Shown here: positions 1-8,106 of the stretch, one piece after another
Layout: the number at the start of each line of letters is the position of its first letter
Position numbering within the stretch: position 1 is the stretch's first letter
Origin: Mycobacterium aquaticum
GTDB taxonomy: Bacteria; Actinomycetota; Actinomycetes; Mycobacteriales; Mycobacteriaceae
Direction: 5' to 3'
Assembly (NCBI RefSeq): GCF_002086485.1
Contig: NZ_MVHF01000024.1
Coordinates: 1 to 64,000 of the forward strand
Length of the DNA stretch: 64,000 bases
Notes under the pieces: model-generated
The model's input: the letters and a program-made list of their open reading frames with translations, nothing else
What the model was told of the DNA's origin: nothing
The model's database searches: none
Program-made: the position numbers and the translations under genes

Positions 1-69
1 ACCACAACCCGTGCCTCAGAAGCAGGCGGCTCTACCGGCGCCGCCTGCTTCTGAGTCACGGGTTGTGGT
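1..69. repeat. 30-bp inverted repeat inside a coding region
   Basis: Bases 1-30 and 40-69 are reverse complements with a single mismatch (position 14), separated by 9 bases. The repeat lies within the low-complexity Pro/Gln/Ala tail of the Hsp70-like gene, so both arms are translated. An arm this long can form a strong hairpin in DNA or mRNA. Confidence 0.85.
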
Positions 70-1463
70 GGCGGGGGCGGCGCTACCGATGTCGTCGCGG
101 TGTCGGTGGCACTGGTCAGCGCGTAGGTCACCCCGCCGATGGCGACGATCACCAGCGCTGCGGCGACACCGAACACTGCCACCGGCAGCTTCCGCCACGC
201 GGAGCGGGGCTCCTCGATCGGACCGGTTCGCGGCACGTAGTGCACGGTGGGGCGCGCGGCGGTGTGGGTTCCGAAGGGCTCCAGATCCGGCCCGGTGTAG
301 GGCACCACGTCGTCGTCGGTGTCGTCCTGAGACCAGGCCAGCGCCCGGAACGTCGACGAATCCGGTTCCTGCGGCGTCATTTCGGGTATCGGGGTCGCGG
401 CAGTGGCTTCGAGAGTCGGAGCCACCCCGGTTTGCACGTCAGCCTCGGCCGAATACGCCGCAGCAAGCGCGCCGCCGATCGCGGCGTCCAGGGCCGGCTG
501 CGGCGTCGTCACCACCTGGGCCTGCGAGTGCTCCGAAAGTTGTTGGGTGACAAGCGGAATGTTGGCACCACCGCCGACGGTGACCACCGCGGCCACCGCG
601 GGCCAGCCAATTCCGTTGCGCTCCAGGGCTGTTTCCAGCGCCGCCAAAGCACCGGCCAGCGGTTGCCGCATCAGCGTCTCGAGCTCGGCACGGGTCACCC
701 GGACGGTCGCGGAGTATCCCGGCAGTTCGACCATGAGGTCGGTGGCGGTCTCCGCCGACAACCGTTCCTTGGCCTGTCGGCACTCTTCCCGTAAAAGGGC
801 CAGCGACCCCACTGCCGTGGTGCCCGCGGGATCGATGCCGCCGGCTTGCGCAACGCCGTCGAGGACATGGGTCAGCAGGGCCTGGTCGATCTGGTCGCCC
901 GAGAAGTCGGGATATCGGGTGGTCTCGTCGATCGGCTCGAACGACGCTCCGGCGTCGGCCAAGGTGATGCTGGTGCCGCCACCACCGAAATCGAGCAGCG
1001 CCACCACGCCGCTCAGCGGGAGCCCCGGGTTGGCCCGCAACGCCGTCAACGACGCCACGGCATCGGATACGAGCCGGGCGGGCATCCCGTCGTGGGACAG
1101 GTTCGGGTTGGTCCGCATGGCGCTGCGCAATGCGCGCAGCGTCGGCGCACCCCAGTGCGCGGGAACCGCGATCGCGAGCTGCGGCGACGGGCCGCCCACG
1201 GCGTCCACCATCGCGTCGAGCGCCTCGACCAGCAGGGCATCGGCGGGGTACGACGCCCCGTCGGGCGCCACGAGCGGTACCGGGTCGCCGACCCGTTCCA
1301 CGAACCCGGCCAACGTCACACCGTGCCCGTCGGCAGGCACGCCGACCTGCGGCGTGCGGTCTGCCGACAAGGTCAATACCGATCGCCGTATCACAGGTTG
1401 ATTGCCGACGCGCGCCGCAACCAGGTTGGTGGTCCCGATCGACAACCCAAGCGGGTCGCTCAT
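1..1463 (-). CDS. Hsp70-like (ASKHA) protein with C-terminal membrane segment, partial
   Basis: Reads from an ATG at 1463 leftwards and is still open at the window edge, so the C-terminus is missing (487 codons visible). The N-terminus (LSIGTTNLVAA) and LLDFGGGGTSITL (near residue 160) are the two phosphate-binding loops of Hsp70/actin-type ATPases, and VVTVGGGANIPLV is the adenosine motif. The usual Hsp70 substrate-binding domain is absent. Instead an acidic linker leads to one hydrophobic helix at about residues 427-450 (KLPVAVFGVAAALVIVAIGG), then a Pro/Thr/Gln-rich tail. This suggests an ATPase domain in the cytoplasm anchored in the membrane with an external tail. No clear Shine-Dalgarno precedes the ATG; an in-frame GTG lies at 1475. 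The cellular role is unknown. Confidence 0.8.
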   Translation of the reverse strand, partial: MSDPLGLSIGTTNLVAARVGNQPVIRRSVLTLSADRTPQVGVPADGHGVTLAGFVERVGDPVPLVAPDGASYPADALLVEALDAMVDAVGGPSPQLAIAVPAHWGAPTLRALRSAMRTNPNLSHDGMPARLVSDAVASLTALRANPGLPLSGVVALLDFGGGGTSITLADAGASFEPIDETTRYPDFSGDQIDQALLTHVLDGVAQAGGIDPAGTTAVGSLALLREECRQAKERLSAETATDLMVELPGYSATVRVTRAELETLMRQPLAGALAALETALERNGIGWPAVAAVVTVGGGANIPLVTQQLSEHSQAQVVTTPQPALDAAIGGALAAAYSAEADVQTGVAPTLEATAATPIPEMTPQEPDSSTFRALAWSQDDTDDDVVPYTGPDLEPFGTHTAARPTVHYVPRTGPIEEPRSAWRKLPVAVFGVAAALVIVAIGGVTYALTSATDTATTSVAPPPPPQPVTQKQAAPVEPPASEARVV

Positions 1464-1677
1464 AACGGGAATCACAGTAGTCGGTTCGGCACGCACACAG
1501 ACCCCTGACACACTTTCGTAATCGAATCGAACACGTTCCGCCATCGCGCTTTTGGACTCCACATGCCATTCACAGCGCGCTCTATACCGACGCCCACATA
1601 CCGCATAGCCCCGCGCGTTGCGCACTGACGACCCTAACAATGCCGGCTCTGTACCCGCCCCCGGTGATTGTGTTGCA

Positions 1678-2145
1678 ATGACGGGCATGAGCGACATCGA
1701 CGACGTCAAGCAGGTCAAATACCGCTATCTGCGCGCGCTGGACACCAAGAACTGGAGTGACTTCGCCGAGACACTCACCGAGGACGTCGTCGCCGACTAC
1801 GGGCAATCGCTCGGCGAGTCGCTGCATTTCACCGACCGCGACGCCCTGGTGGACTACATGCGCCGGTCACTGGGCCCGGAGACCATCACCGAGCATCACG
1901 TCTCTCACCCCGAGATCACCGTCACCGGCGACCAGGCCACGGCGACGTGGTATCTGCAGGACCGGGTGATCGCGCCGGCCTTCAACTTCATGCTCATCGG
2001 TGCGGCGTTCTATCACGACACCTACCGCCGCACGAATGACGGCTGGAAGATCAGCAGCACCGGATACGACCGCACCTACGACGCCACGATGTCGCTGGAG
2101 GGCTTGAACTTCAACCTCAAACCCGGTACCGCCCTGCACATTTGA
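1678..2145 (+). CDS. SnoaL/NTF2-like domain protein
   Basis: A 155-residue protein of the SnoaL-like/NTF2 fold. It begins with a helical segment (DIDDVKQVKYRYLRALDTKNW) typical of this family, followed by strands ending in YHDTYRRTNDGWKISSTGYDRTY. The family includes ketosteroid isomerases, polyketide cyclases and bile-acid 7-alpha-dehydratase-like enzymes, so an isomerase or dehydratase acting on a hydrophobic ring is possible, but no substrate can be read from the sequence. The start is ATG 1678 or ATG 1687; an upstream in-frame start at 1618 only adds non-conserved sequence. It is divergent from the Hsp70-like gene across a 214-bp gap in which I see no further gene, and converges on the transpeptidase-like gene with a 3-bp gap. 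Confidence 0.75.
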   Translation: MTGMSDIDDVKQVKYRYLRALDTKNWSDFAETLTEDVVADYGQSLGESLHFTDRDALVDYMRRSLGPETITEHHVSHPEITVTGDQATATWYLQDRVIAPAFNFMLIGAAFYHDTYRRTNDGWKISSTGYDRTYDATMSLEGLNFNLKPGTALHI

Positions 2146-2148
2146 CGC

Positions 2149-2802
2149 CTACTTCGCGACGGCGATCACCGCACCGGGCCGCAACCACTGCATGATCTGC
2201 ACGAGTTTGGCATCGTCGATCGCGACACATCCCGCGGTGGGGCCGCCATCGGTGGTGTGCACGAAGAACGCACCGCCGTTGCCGGGTACCCGCGCCTTGT
2301 TGACACCCATCACGACGGCGTGCTTGTACGCCGAGATGTTCAGGTTCTCGGTGCCGCTGGCGGGGTCGGTGTTGAACGGGCACTGCGCCTTCTGGCACAC
2401 CTGCATGGTGTTGTAGGTCGGGCTCTTGACGTCGCCGTCCCACCAGTGGTTGTTGTCGGTGATCTGCACGTACTGCAACCCACCGCCGGGATTGGGCGCG
2501 GTGCCGAATGCGAAGTCGAGCGAGAAGACACCCATCGGGGTGGCCATGTTGCCGTCGTGAGTTTCGGCAGCCATGCCGTTGGCGCCGATGCTGGCGGGGA
2601 TGCCCGCGGCAACGGCCTGCCAGCCGGTGGCATCCCGTTGATAGACATCCATCATGGCCTTCGAACCACCAACGCCGACAACCGAAATCACCTGCGTGGC
2701 GGTACCCACCGAGTTGCCGAACCACGGCTCGACCGCGCCCGCCACCGGCGCGCCCGCAAGAGCCGACACCGCGGCGCACAGCAGGGCTACCAGTCGTCGC
2801 AC
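2149..2802 (-). CDS. Secreted L,D-transpeptidase-like (YkuD-type) protein
   Basis: A 217-residue protein with a classical signal peptide (MRRLVALLCAAVSALAGAPVAGA, cleavage near residue 23). The C-terminal part carries FFVHTTDGGPTAGCVAID, matching the His...(S/T)-x-G-Cys pattern of YkuD/ErfK L,D-transpeptidases, with His near 182 and the nucleophile-like Cys near 192. Such enzymes act outside the membrane, often making 3-3 cross-links or attaching proteins to peptidoglycan. The motif is divergent (TAGC rather than SHGC), so catalysis is inferred. No Ig-like domain like those of the LdtMt enzymes is present. It is divergent from the PAP2/kinase fusion with an 82-bp gap. Confidence 0.7.
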   Translation of the reverse strand: MRRLVALLCAAVSALAGAPVAGAVEPWFGNSVGTATQVISVVGVGGSKAMMDVYQRDATGWQAVAAGIPASIGANGMAAETHDGNMATPMGVFSLDFAFGTAPNPGGGLQYVQITDNNHWWDGDVKSPTYNTMQVCQKAQCPFNTDPASGTENLNISAYKHAVVMGVNKARVPGNGGAFFVHTTDGGPTAGCVAIDDAKLVQIMQWLRPGAVIAVAK

Positions 2803-2884
2803 CCAACCATCGTCGCTGTCGACGCTATCGTCGCCGTAAAGGTTCGGACACGATCAGGTCGCGGACGGTCGGTAAGTTGGGTTG

Positions 2885-4348
2885 ATGGACGTGCGAAAGA
2901 TCGCCCGAGACCTGGGGACGTTGGACCGCGAAGTCTTCGAAGCCGTCGCAGAATCCCCCAGCCCACTGCTCGACACAGCCATGCCGCGGCTGACCAACGC
3001 CGCCGACCACTCGAAGCTGTGGCTGGCCATCGCGGCCGCATTGGGCGCGTTCGGCGGCTCATCAGTACGTCGCGGCAGCGTCCGAGGCGTGGCCAGCCTG
3101 GCTGTCACGAGCCTGGTCACCAACCAGATCGCCAAGCGGCTGTGGCACCGGCCGCGGCCGGACCACACCTTGATCCCCCTGGCGCGGCGCTCCCGACGCA
3201 TCCCCACCTCGCATTCCCTGCCATCGGGCCACTCTGCGAGCGCCGCGGCGTTCGCGGTGGGCGTCGGCCTGGAGAGCCCGCCCGTCGGGCTCGCGCTCGG
3301 CCTGCTCGCGGGCCTGGTCGGGCTGTCCCGCGTGGCCACCGGCGCGCACTATCCCGGAGACGTCTTCGCCGGGTTCGGCATCGGAGCAGCCATCGCCATC
3401 CTGGGCGCCAGGGTCGTGCCCACCATCCCCACCTCGGCGATCCCGACGGCCGAGCCGCTGCGCCATCACACCGATCCCCGGCCGGACGGGGACGGCGTGG
3501 TCCTGGTGATCAACCCGGACTCCGGTGAGGGCACCGGCGGTCGCGTCATCGATGAAGTCCGAAAGGCCCTGCCGCACATCGAGATCGTCAAACTCGATGG
3601 CGAGGACGACGTCGTGCAGGTGATGCGCGACGCCGCGGCCCGCGGTGAGGTGCTCGCTGTCGGTGGCGGTGACGGCACCGTCGCCTGCGCAGCCGGGGTG
3701 GCATTCGACGCCGGAGTTCCGCTGGCGGTCTTCCCCGGCGGCACGTTCAACCACTTCGCCAAGGACATCGGGTGTGACACGGTCGCACAGACGGTCAACG
3801 CCATTCGCGACGGCAGCGCTGCATATGTGGATCTGGTCCGCCTCAACGACGACAAGACCGTGATCAACACCGCGAGCATCGGTGCCTATCCGAACTACGT
3901 CCGGGTGCGCGAGAAGCTCGAAGGCAAGATCGGCAAGCGTCTGGCCGGGGCGTACGCGGCGTATCTGACGTTGCGCCGCGATCGGTCGGTCCGCATCGCC
4001 TACGACGACAAGACGTTGCAGACTTCGCTGTTCTTCCTGGGCAATTCGACGTACCTGCCGTCAGGGTTCGCGCCGTCGATACGCCCGCGGATGGACGACG
4101 GGCTGCTCGATGTGCGGATCCTGGAGAGCGGCAGGCGATTCAGTGGCCTGCGGATCGCCACGGCGATCGCGCTGGGCCGGCTCGTGCGCAGCCCGCTCTA
4201 CCACGAATTCCAGGTGCCCGAGTTTCGGTTCACCACCCTGGACGGTCCCACGGTGTTGGCGCACGACGGAGAGGTCGGCGAGTCCTGCACGAAGGCCGAT
4301 TTCAGCGTGCGATACCGGGCGCTGCCGGTGTTCCGTCCGCTTCTGTGA
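2885..4348 (+). CDS. PAP2 phosphatase fused to diacylglycerol/sphingosine kinase-like domain
   Basis: A 487-residue two-domain protein. Residues about 30-175 are a PAP2 lipid phosphatase with all three motifs: KRLWHRPRP (84-92), LPSGH (112-116) and SRVATGAHYPGD (148-159), within hydrophobic helices. Residues about 205-487 are a DAGK catalytic domain: VINPDSGEGTG, then GGGDGT (260-265) and FPGGTFNHFAKD. One chain would thus carry both a phosphatase and a lipid kinase acting on related lipids (phosphatidic acid versus diacylglycerol, or polyprenol phosphates), with the kinase presumably cytoplasmic. The start is ATG 2885. The 3' end overlaps the convergent PAP2 gene by 47 bp. Confidence 0.85.
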   Translation: MDVRKIARDLGTLDREVFEAVAESPSPLLDTAMPRLTNAADHSKLWLAIAAALGAFGGSSVRRGSVRGVASLAVTSLVTNQIAKRLWHRPRPDHTLIPLARRSRRIPTSHSLPSGHSASAAAFAVGVGLESPPVGLALGLLAGLVGLSRVATGAHYPGDVFAGFGIGAAIAILGARVVPTIPTSAIPTAEPLRHHTDPRPDGDGVVLVINPDSGEGTGGRVIDEVRKALPHIEIVKLDGEDDVVQVMRDAAARGEVLAVGGGDGTVACAAGVAFDAGVPLAVFPGGTFNHFAKDIGCDTVAQTVNAIRDGSAAYVDLVRLNDDKTVINTASIGAYPNYVRVREKLEGKIGKRLAGAYAAYLTLRRDRSVRIAYDDKTLQTSLFFLGNSTYLPSGFAPSIRPRMDDGLLDVRILESGRRFSGLRIATAIALGRLVRSPLYHEFQVPEFRFTTLDGPTVLAHDGEVGESCTKADFSVRYRALPVFRPLL

Positions 4349-4985
4349 CCGTCGGATACGGCCGCAGCGTCAGCCAGCAGATGACGAAGTAGGCGTACCC
4401 CAGCGCCCAACCGGCGATCACATCGGATGGGTGGTGCACATTGAGCACCACCCGACCCACCCCGATCAGGACAATGACCATGGCGCCCACCACCGCCAGC
4501 CACGTGCGCAGCGGAGCCCGCAGCAGCGGCCAGGCCACGGCCAGCAGCGCCAGCACGCCGACCATCACGCCCAGCGCGTGCCCGGACGGGAAGGATGTCG
4601 AAGGGGCGTAGGCCAGCGCGGTGGCCGGGCGGGGCCGGTCGGCGAGGTTCTTGGCCACCTCGGTGAGCAGAGCGCTCAACTCGACGGCGAACAGCAGGAA
4701 CAGCACGATCCGCAGCTGCCGCCGCACCACGGCGATGGCAATGATCACCAGCGCCACGATCCGGAAGGTGACCGGGCTCAGCACCGTGCAGAACACGTCC
4801 CAGCCCGCAACCCAGGCAGGATGAGCTGCGCCGTACCGGTACGGCACACTCAGCCCGGCGTCGTCGAAGTCAGCCAGCCAGGCCCACTGCAGCCCGTAGC
4901 CGATCCACATCAGCGCGTACACCGCGACAGCTGTCACTGCCGACGCGATCAGCAATCCCGTTCGTGTGGTCACCGTTTCATTCAA
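4302..4985 (-). CDS. PAP2-superfamily integral membrane phosphatase
   Basis: A 227-residue membrane protein with about six hydrophobic helices. PAP2 motifs are complete: KNLADRPRP (112-120), FPSGH (132-136) and GRVVLNVHHPSD (177-188), giving the Arg/His/Asp catalytic set. The expected reaction is removal of phosphate from a lipid (phosphatidate or polyprenyl pyrophosphate type) at the outer face of the membrane. It converges on the PAP2-kinase fusion and their coding ends overlap by 47 bp. Its start lies only 43 bp from the divergent Nudix gene, so the two promoters must be packed together. Confidence 0.85.
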   Translation of the reverse strand: MNETVTTRTGLLIASAVTAVAVYALMWIGYGLQWAWLADFDDAGLSVPYRYGAAHPAWVAGWDVFCTVLSPVTFRIVALVIIAIAVVRRQLRIVLFLLFAVELSALLTEVAKNLADRPRPATALAYAPSTSFPSGHALGVMVGVLALLAVAWPLLRAPLRTWLAVVGAMVIVLIGVGRVVLNVHHPSDVIAGWALGYAYFVICWLTLRPYPTVTEADGTPAAPGIAR

Positions 4986-5028
4986 GCGCGCCGCCGGGCC
5001 GCCGATTGACGGCGCCTATGGTCAGACG

Positions 5029-5748
5029 ATGACCATCAGCTACGACGAGGCGCTGCGCCGGCAGATCCAGGCCAACCTGGCCGGTCACGAGCGGTACACC
5101 GTGACCGACCCGACGAAGAGGCACGCGGCGGTGGCAGTGGTGCTGGTGGATTCGTCCGTCGGTGAGGACCGGGTCGACCCGGCACCGGTCGACGACTGGA
5201 TCGGGGGACGGCCTATGCCGGAGCCGAACCTCGACGGCCGCATGGTCGACGTCTCGGGCGGTGCGGCGTTCCTGTTGTGCCGCAGGGCGACCCGGATGAA
5301 CTCGCACGCCGCCCAGTGGGCACTGCCCGGCGGGCGGCTGGATCCGGGAGAGACGACGGTCGACGCCGCGCTGCGCGAACTTCACGAGGAGGTCGGTATC
5401 GAACTGCCCGGCAGCGCCGTGCTGGGCCAGCTCGATGATTACCCGACCCGGTCCGGCTACGTCATCACGCCGGTGGTGATCTGGGGTGGCGGCAGGCTGG
5501 ACCCGCGCCCATCCCCCGCCGAGGTGGTCGCGGCCTACCGCGTCGGTCTGCACCAGCTGCAACGCGAGGACTCGCCGCGCTACATCACCATCCCCGAGAG
5601 CCCCAAGCCGGTCGTGCAGATCCCGCTGGGCAACGATCTGATCCACGCTCCGACGGGCGCCGTGCTGTTGCAATTGCGGTGGCTGTGCCTGGAAGGCCGC
5701 CACGACCGAGTGGATGACCTCGAACAACCCGTCTTCGCCTGGAAGTAA
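5029..5748 (+). CDS. Nudix hydrolase
   Basis: A 239-residue protein with a textbook Nudix box at residues 101-123 (G-RLDPGE-TTVDAAL-RELHEEVG-I), the Mg-binding loop of enzymes that cleave nucleoside diphosphates linked to another group. The 75 residues ahead of it and the roughly 115 after it make it longer than a minimal Nudix domain, in the range of CoA- or sugar-nucleotide-type members, but the substrate cannot be assigned. ATG 5029 is chosen over the upstream in-frame GTG at 4966, which would overlap the divergent PAP2 gene. The sulfatase follows 102 bp downstream in the same direction. Confidence 0.8.
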   Translation: MTISYDEALRRQIQANLAGHERYTVTDPTKRHAAVAVVLVDSSVGEDRVDPAPVDDWIGGRPMPEPNLDGRMVDVSGGAAFLLCRRATRMNSHAAQWALPGGRLDPGETTVDAALRELHEEVGIELPGSAVLGQLDDYPTRSGYVITPVVIWGGGRLDPRPSPAEVVAAYRVGLHQLQREDSPRYITIPESPKPVVQIPLGNDLIHAPTGAVLLQLRWLCLEGRHDRVDDLEQPVFAWK

Positions 5749-5850
5749 GCCGTCGCGCGGTGTACAGCGCTTCGATCGTGGTGAGCAAAAGCCAACAACA
5801 GATGAAATTCTCGCTGTGGGATGGTTGCCTCGAAGGATGAGGAGGTGGAC

Positions 5851-7224
5851 GTGAGCTCGAAGAGCAATGTGCTGATCGTGCACTGGCACGATCTCGGACG
5901 TTATCTCGGTGTCTACGGACATCCGGATGTGTCGAGCCCACGACTTGATGCGCTGGCCGCCGAGGGCATCCTGTTCACCCGCGCGCATGCCACCGCGCCG
6001 CTGTGTTCGCCGTCGCGGGGCTCGTTGTTCAGCGGACGCTACCCGCAGAGCAACGGCATCCTCGGATTGGCCCACCACGGCTGGGAATACCACGCCGGTG
6101 TCCGTACCTTGCCTCATCTGCTGGCGGAATCCGGTTGGTACACAGCACTGTTCGGTATGCAGCACGAAACCTCGTATCCGACGACGCTCGGCTACAAGCA
6201 GTTCGACGTGTCGAACTCGTTCTGTGAGTACGTCACCGAGAAAGCCACCGAATGGCTGGCCCAGCCCCCGCGAGAACCGTTCCTGCTCACGACGGGGTTC
6301 TTCGAAACGCACCGCCCCTACCCACGCGAGCGTTACGTCCCTGCCGATCCGGACGGGGTGAGCGTCCCCGACTATCTACCCGACGCCGGCGAGGTGCGCG
6401 AGGACCTCGCCGAGTTCTACGGTTCGATCGCGCTGGCCGACGCCAAGGTGGGTGAGCTGCTCGACGCGCTGACCGCGAGCGGTCTCGACCGCAACACCTG
6501 GGTGGTGTTCATGACCGATCACGGCCCGGCACTGCCGCGGGCCAAATCGACGCTGTACGACGCGGGCACCGGGATTGCGCTCATCGTGCGGCCGCCGGCC
6601 GGCTCGGGCATCGCACCGCGCCGCTACGACGACCTGTTCAGCGGGGTCGACCTGCTGCCCACCCTGCTGGATCTGCTCGGCGTGGAGATTCCGGCAGAAG
6701 TGGACGGGCTGTCCCATGCCAGCAATCTTCTGGAGAATTCAGCTGACGGCACCGAGGTGCGCGGCGCGGTGTACACCACAAAAACTTTTCACGATTCTTT
6801 CGACCCCATTCGCGCGATCCGCACGAAGGAATACAGTTATATCGAGAATTACGCGCAACGGCCGTTGTTGGATCTCCCGTGGGATATCGCGGACAGCCCT
6901 CCGGGACGCATCCTCGAGCCTCTGACCCGCGCTCCCCGCCCAGCCCGCGAACTCTATCGCCTCACCGATGACCCAACGGAGTCGAACAACCTGCTCGGAC
7001 CCGGTGTCACCGATAAGGACGAGGCAATTGCCGACGAGCTGGCCATCCAGTTGAACGACTGGCGGCAAAAGACCCACGACGTCATTCCGTCGGAGTTCGC
7101 CGGTACCCGGATATCCGAGCGATATACCGAGACATATCTTCATATTCACGGCCGTCCCGCGACCAGCAGATCGGCTATCGCGACCGATCGCAACCTCGCC
7201 GAAACGCGACAAGAAGAACAATAG
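5851..7224 (+). CDS. Type I sulfatase (formylglycine-dependent), Rv0296c-like
   Basis: A 457-residue arylsulfatase-family protein. The metal-binding Asp lies in HWHDLGRY, and Cys52 sits in LCSPSRG, the C-x-P-S-R motif that formylglycine-generating enzyme oxidises to the catalytic residue. VFMTDHGPALPRAK supplies the later metal and sulfate ligands. It should hydrolyse a sulfate ester. No signal peptide is visible, so it is probably cytoplasmic. GTG 5851 follows a strong GGATGAGGAGG Shine-Dalgarno and is preferred over ATG 5821. It stands next to the trehalose sulfotransferase, as Rv0296c does to Rv0295c, so a sulfated trehalose or sulfolipid intermediate is a reasonable but unproven substrate. 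The last 150 codons are noticeably richer in A/T than the neighbours. Confidence 0.85.
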   Translation: MSSKSNVLIVHWHDLGRYLGVYGHPDVSSPRLDALAAEGILFTRAHATAPLCSPSRGSLFSGRYPQSNGILGLAHHGWEYHAGVRTLPHLLAESGWYTALFGMQHETSYPTTLGYKQFDVSNSFCEYVTEKATEWLAQPPREPFLLTTGFFETHRPYPRERYVPADPDGVSVPDYLPDAGEVREDLAEFYGSIALADAKVGELLDALTASGLDRNTWVVFMTDHGPALPRAKSTLYDAGTGIALIVRPPAGSGIAPRRYDDLFSGVDLLPTLLDLLGVEIPAEVDGLSHASNLLENSADGTEVRGAVYTTKTFHDSFDPIRAIRTKEYSYIENYAQRPLLDLPWDIADSPPGRILEPLTRAPRPARELYRLTDDPTESNNLLGPGVTDKDEAIADELAIQLNDWRQKTHDVIPSEFAGTRISERYTETYLHIHGRPATSRSAIATDRNLAETRQEEQ

Positions 7225-7232
7225 TTTTGTTC

Positions 7233-7259
7233 ACGGTGAATATAAATATCAGTCACCGT
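7233..7259. promoter_or_regulatory. AT-rich inverted repeat between sulfatase and stf0
   Basis: ACGGTGA (7233-7239) and TCACCGT (7253-7259) are perfect 7-bp arms around an unusually A/T-rich 13-base centre containing TATAAATAT. It lies 43 bp before stf0 in a GC-rich genome and could be the promoter or a regulator site for the stf0-cysD-cysNC genes. No regulator is identified. Confidence 0.35.
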
Positions 7260-7302
7260 CTCCAATAGGCGTCGCAAACAAAATGGGATTAGAGTTTCGC
7301 CC

Positions 7303-8106
7303 ATGCCAGACCATCCCACCGCCTACCTGGTGCTCGCATCTCAGCGCAGCGGCAGCACGCTGCTCGTGGAATCCCTGCGCGCCACCGGCGTAGCCGGGGA
7401 ACCGCAGGAGTTCTTCCAATACCTGCCGACCACCAGCCAGTCGCCCCAGCCGCGGCAGTGGTTCGCGGGAGTGGAGGACGAGTCGATCCTGCGCCTGCTG
7501 GATCCACTCGACGAGGGCAAGCCCGATCTGGCGCCTGCGACGATCTGGCGCGACTACATCCAGACCGTGGGCCGCACCCCTAACGGCGTGTGGGGCGGCA
7601 AGCTGATGTGGAACCAGACGCCGCTGCTGTTGGACCGCGCCAAGGGATTGCCCGACCGGTCCGGGTCCGGCCTGTTGTCGGCGATCCGCGATGTCGTCGG
7701 CAGTGACCCGGTGCTCATCCACGTGTACCGCCCCGACGTGGTGTCCCAGGCCGTGTCGTTCTGGCGGGCCGTGCAGACCCGCGTGTGGCGCGGCAGGCCC
7801 GACCCGGTGCGTGACGCCCGCGCCGAGTACCACGCCGGCGCCATCGCACACGTCGTCACCCTCCTGCGGGCACAGGAGGAGGGCTGGCGCTCGTGGTTCG
7901 CCGAGGAAGACATCAAACCGATCGACATCTCGTATCCATACCTGTGGCGCAACCTCACCGAGGTCGTGGCCACGGTGCTGGAGGCGCTGAACCTCGATCC
8001 CCGGCTCGCTCCCCCACCTGTCCTGGAGCGTCAGGCCGATCAACGTTCCGACGAGTGGGTGGACCGCTACCGCTCGGATGCCGAGAAGGAGGGGCTCCCC
8101 GTATGA
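7303..8106 (+). CDS. stf0: Trehalose 2-sulfotransferase Stf0
   Basis: A 267-residue protein that closely resembles the characterised Stf0 of M. smegmatis and Rv0295c along its whole length as I remember them. SQRSGSTLL (residues 13-21) is the 5'-phosphosulfate-binding loop for PAPS, and Glu36 in GEPQEFF matches the catalytic base described for Stf0. The enzyme moves the sulfuryl group from PAPS to the 2-position of trehalose in the cytoplasm, the first committed step towards sulfolipid-1 in M. tuberculosis. Sulfolipid-1 itself is not made by most fast growers, so the fate of trehalose-2-sulfate here is open. The stop overlaps the cysD start (ATGA), which implies coupled translation with the PAPS-making genes. 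Confidence 0.93.
   Translation: MPDHPTAYLVLASQRSGSTLLVESLRATGVAGEPQEFFQYLPTTSQSPQPRQWFAGVEDESILRLLDPLDEGKPDLAPATIWRDYIQTVGRTPNGVWGGKLMWNQTPLLLDRAKGLPDRSGSGLLSAIRDVVGSDPVLIHVYRPDVVSQAVSFWRAVQTRVWRGRPDPVRDARAEYHAGAIAHVVTLLRAQEEGWRSWFAEEDIKPIDISYPYLWRNLTEVVATVLEALNLDPRLAPPPVLERQADQRSDEWVDRYRSDAEKEGLPV

Noticed and set aside
439..1569. A 376-codon minus-strand frame overlapping the Hsp70-like gene
   Set aside because: Arg/Gly-rich sequence without motifs. The neighbouring frame carries the ATPase loops LLDFGGGGTSITL and VVTVGGGANIPLV, so that frame is the gene.
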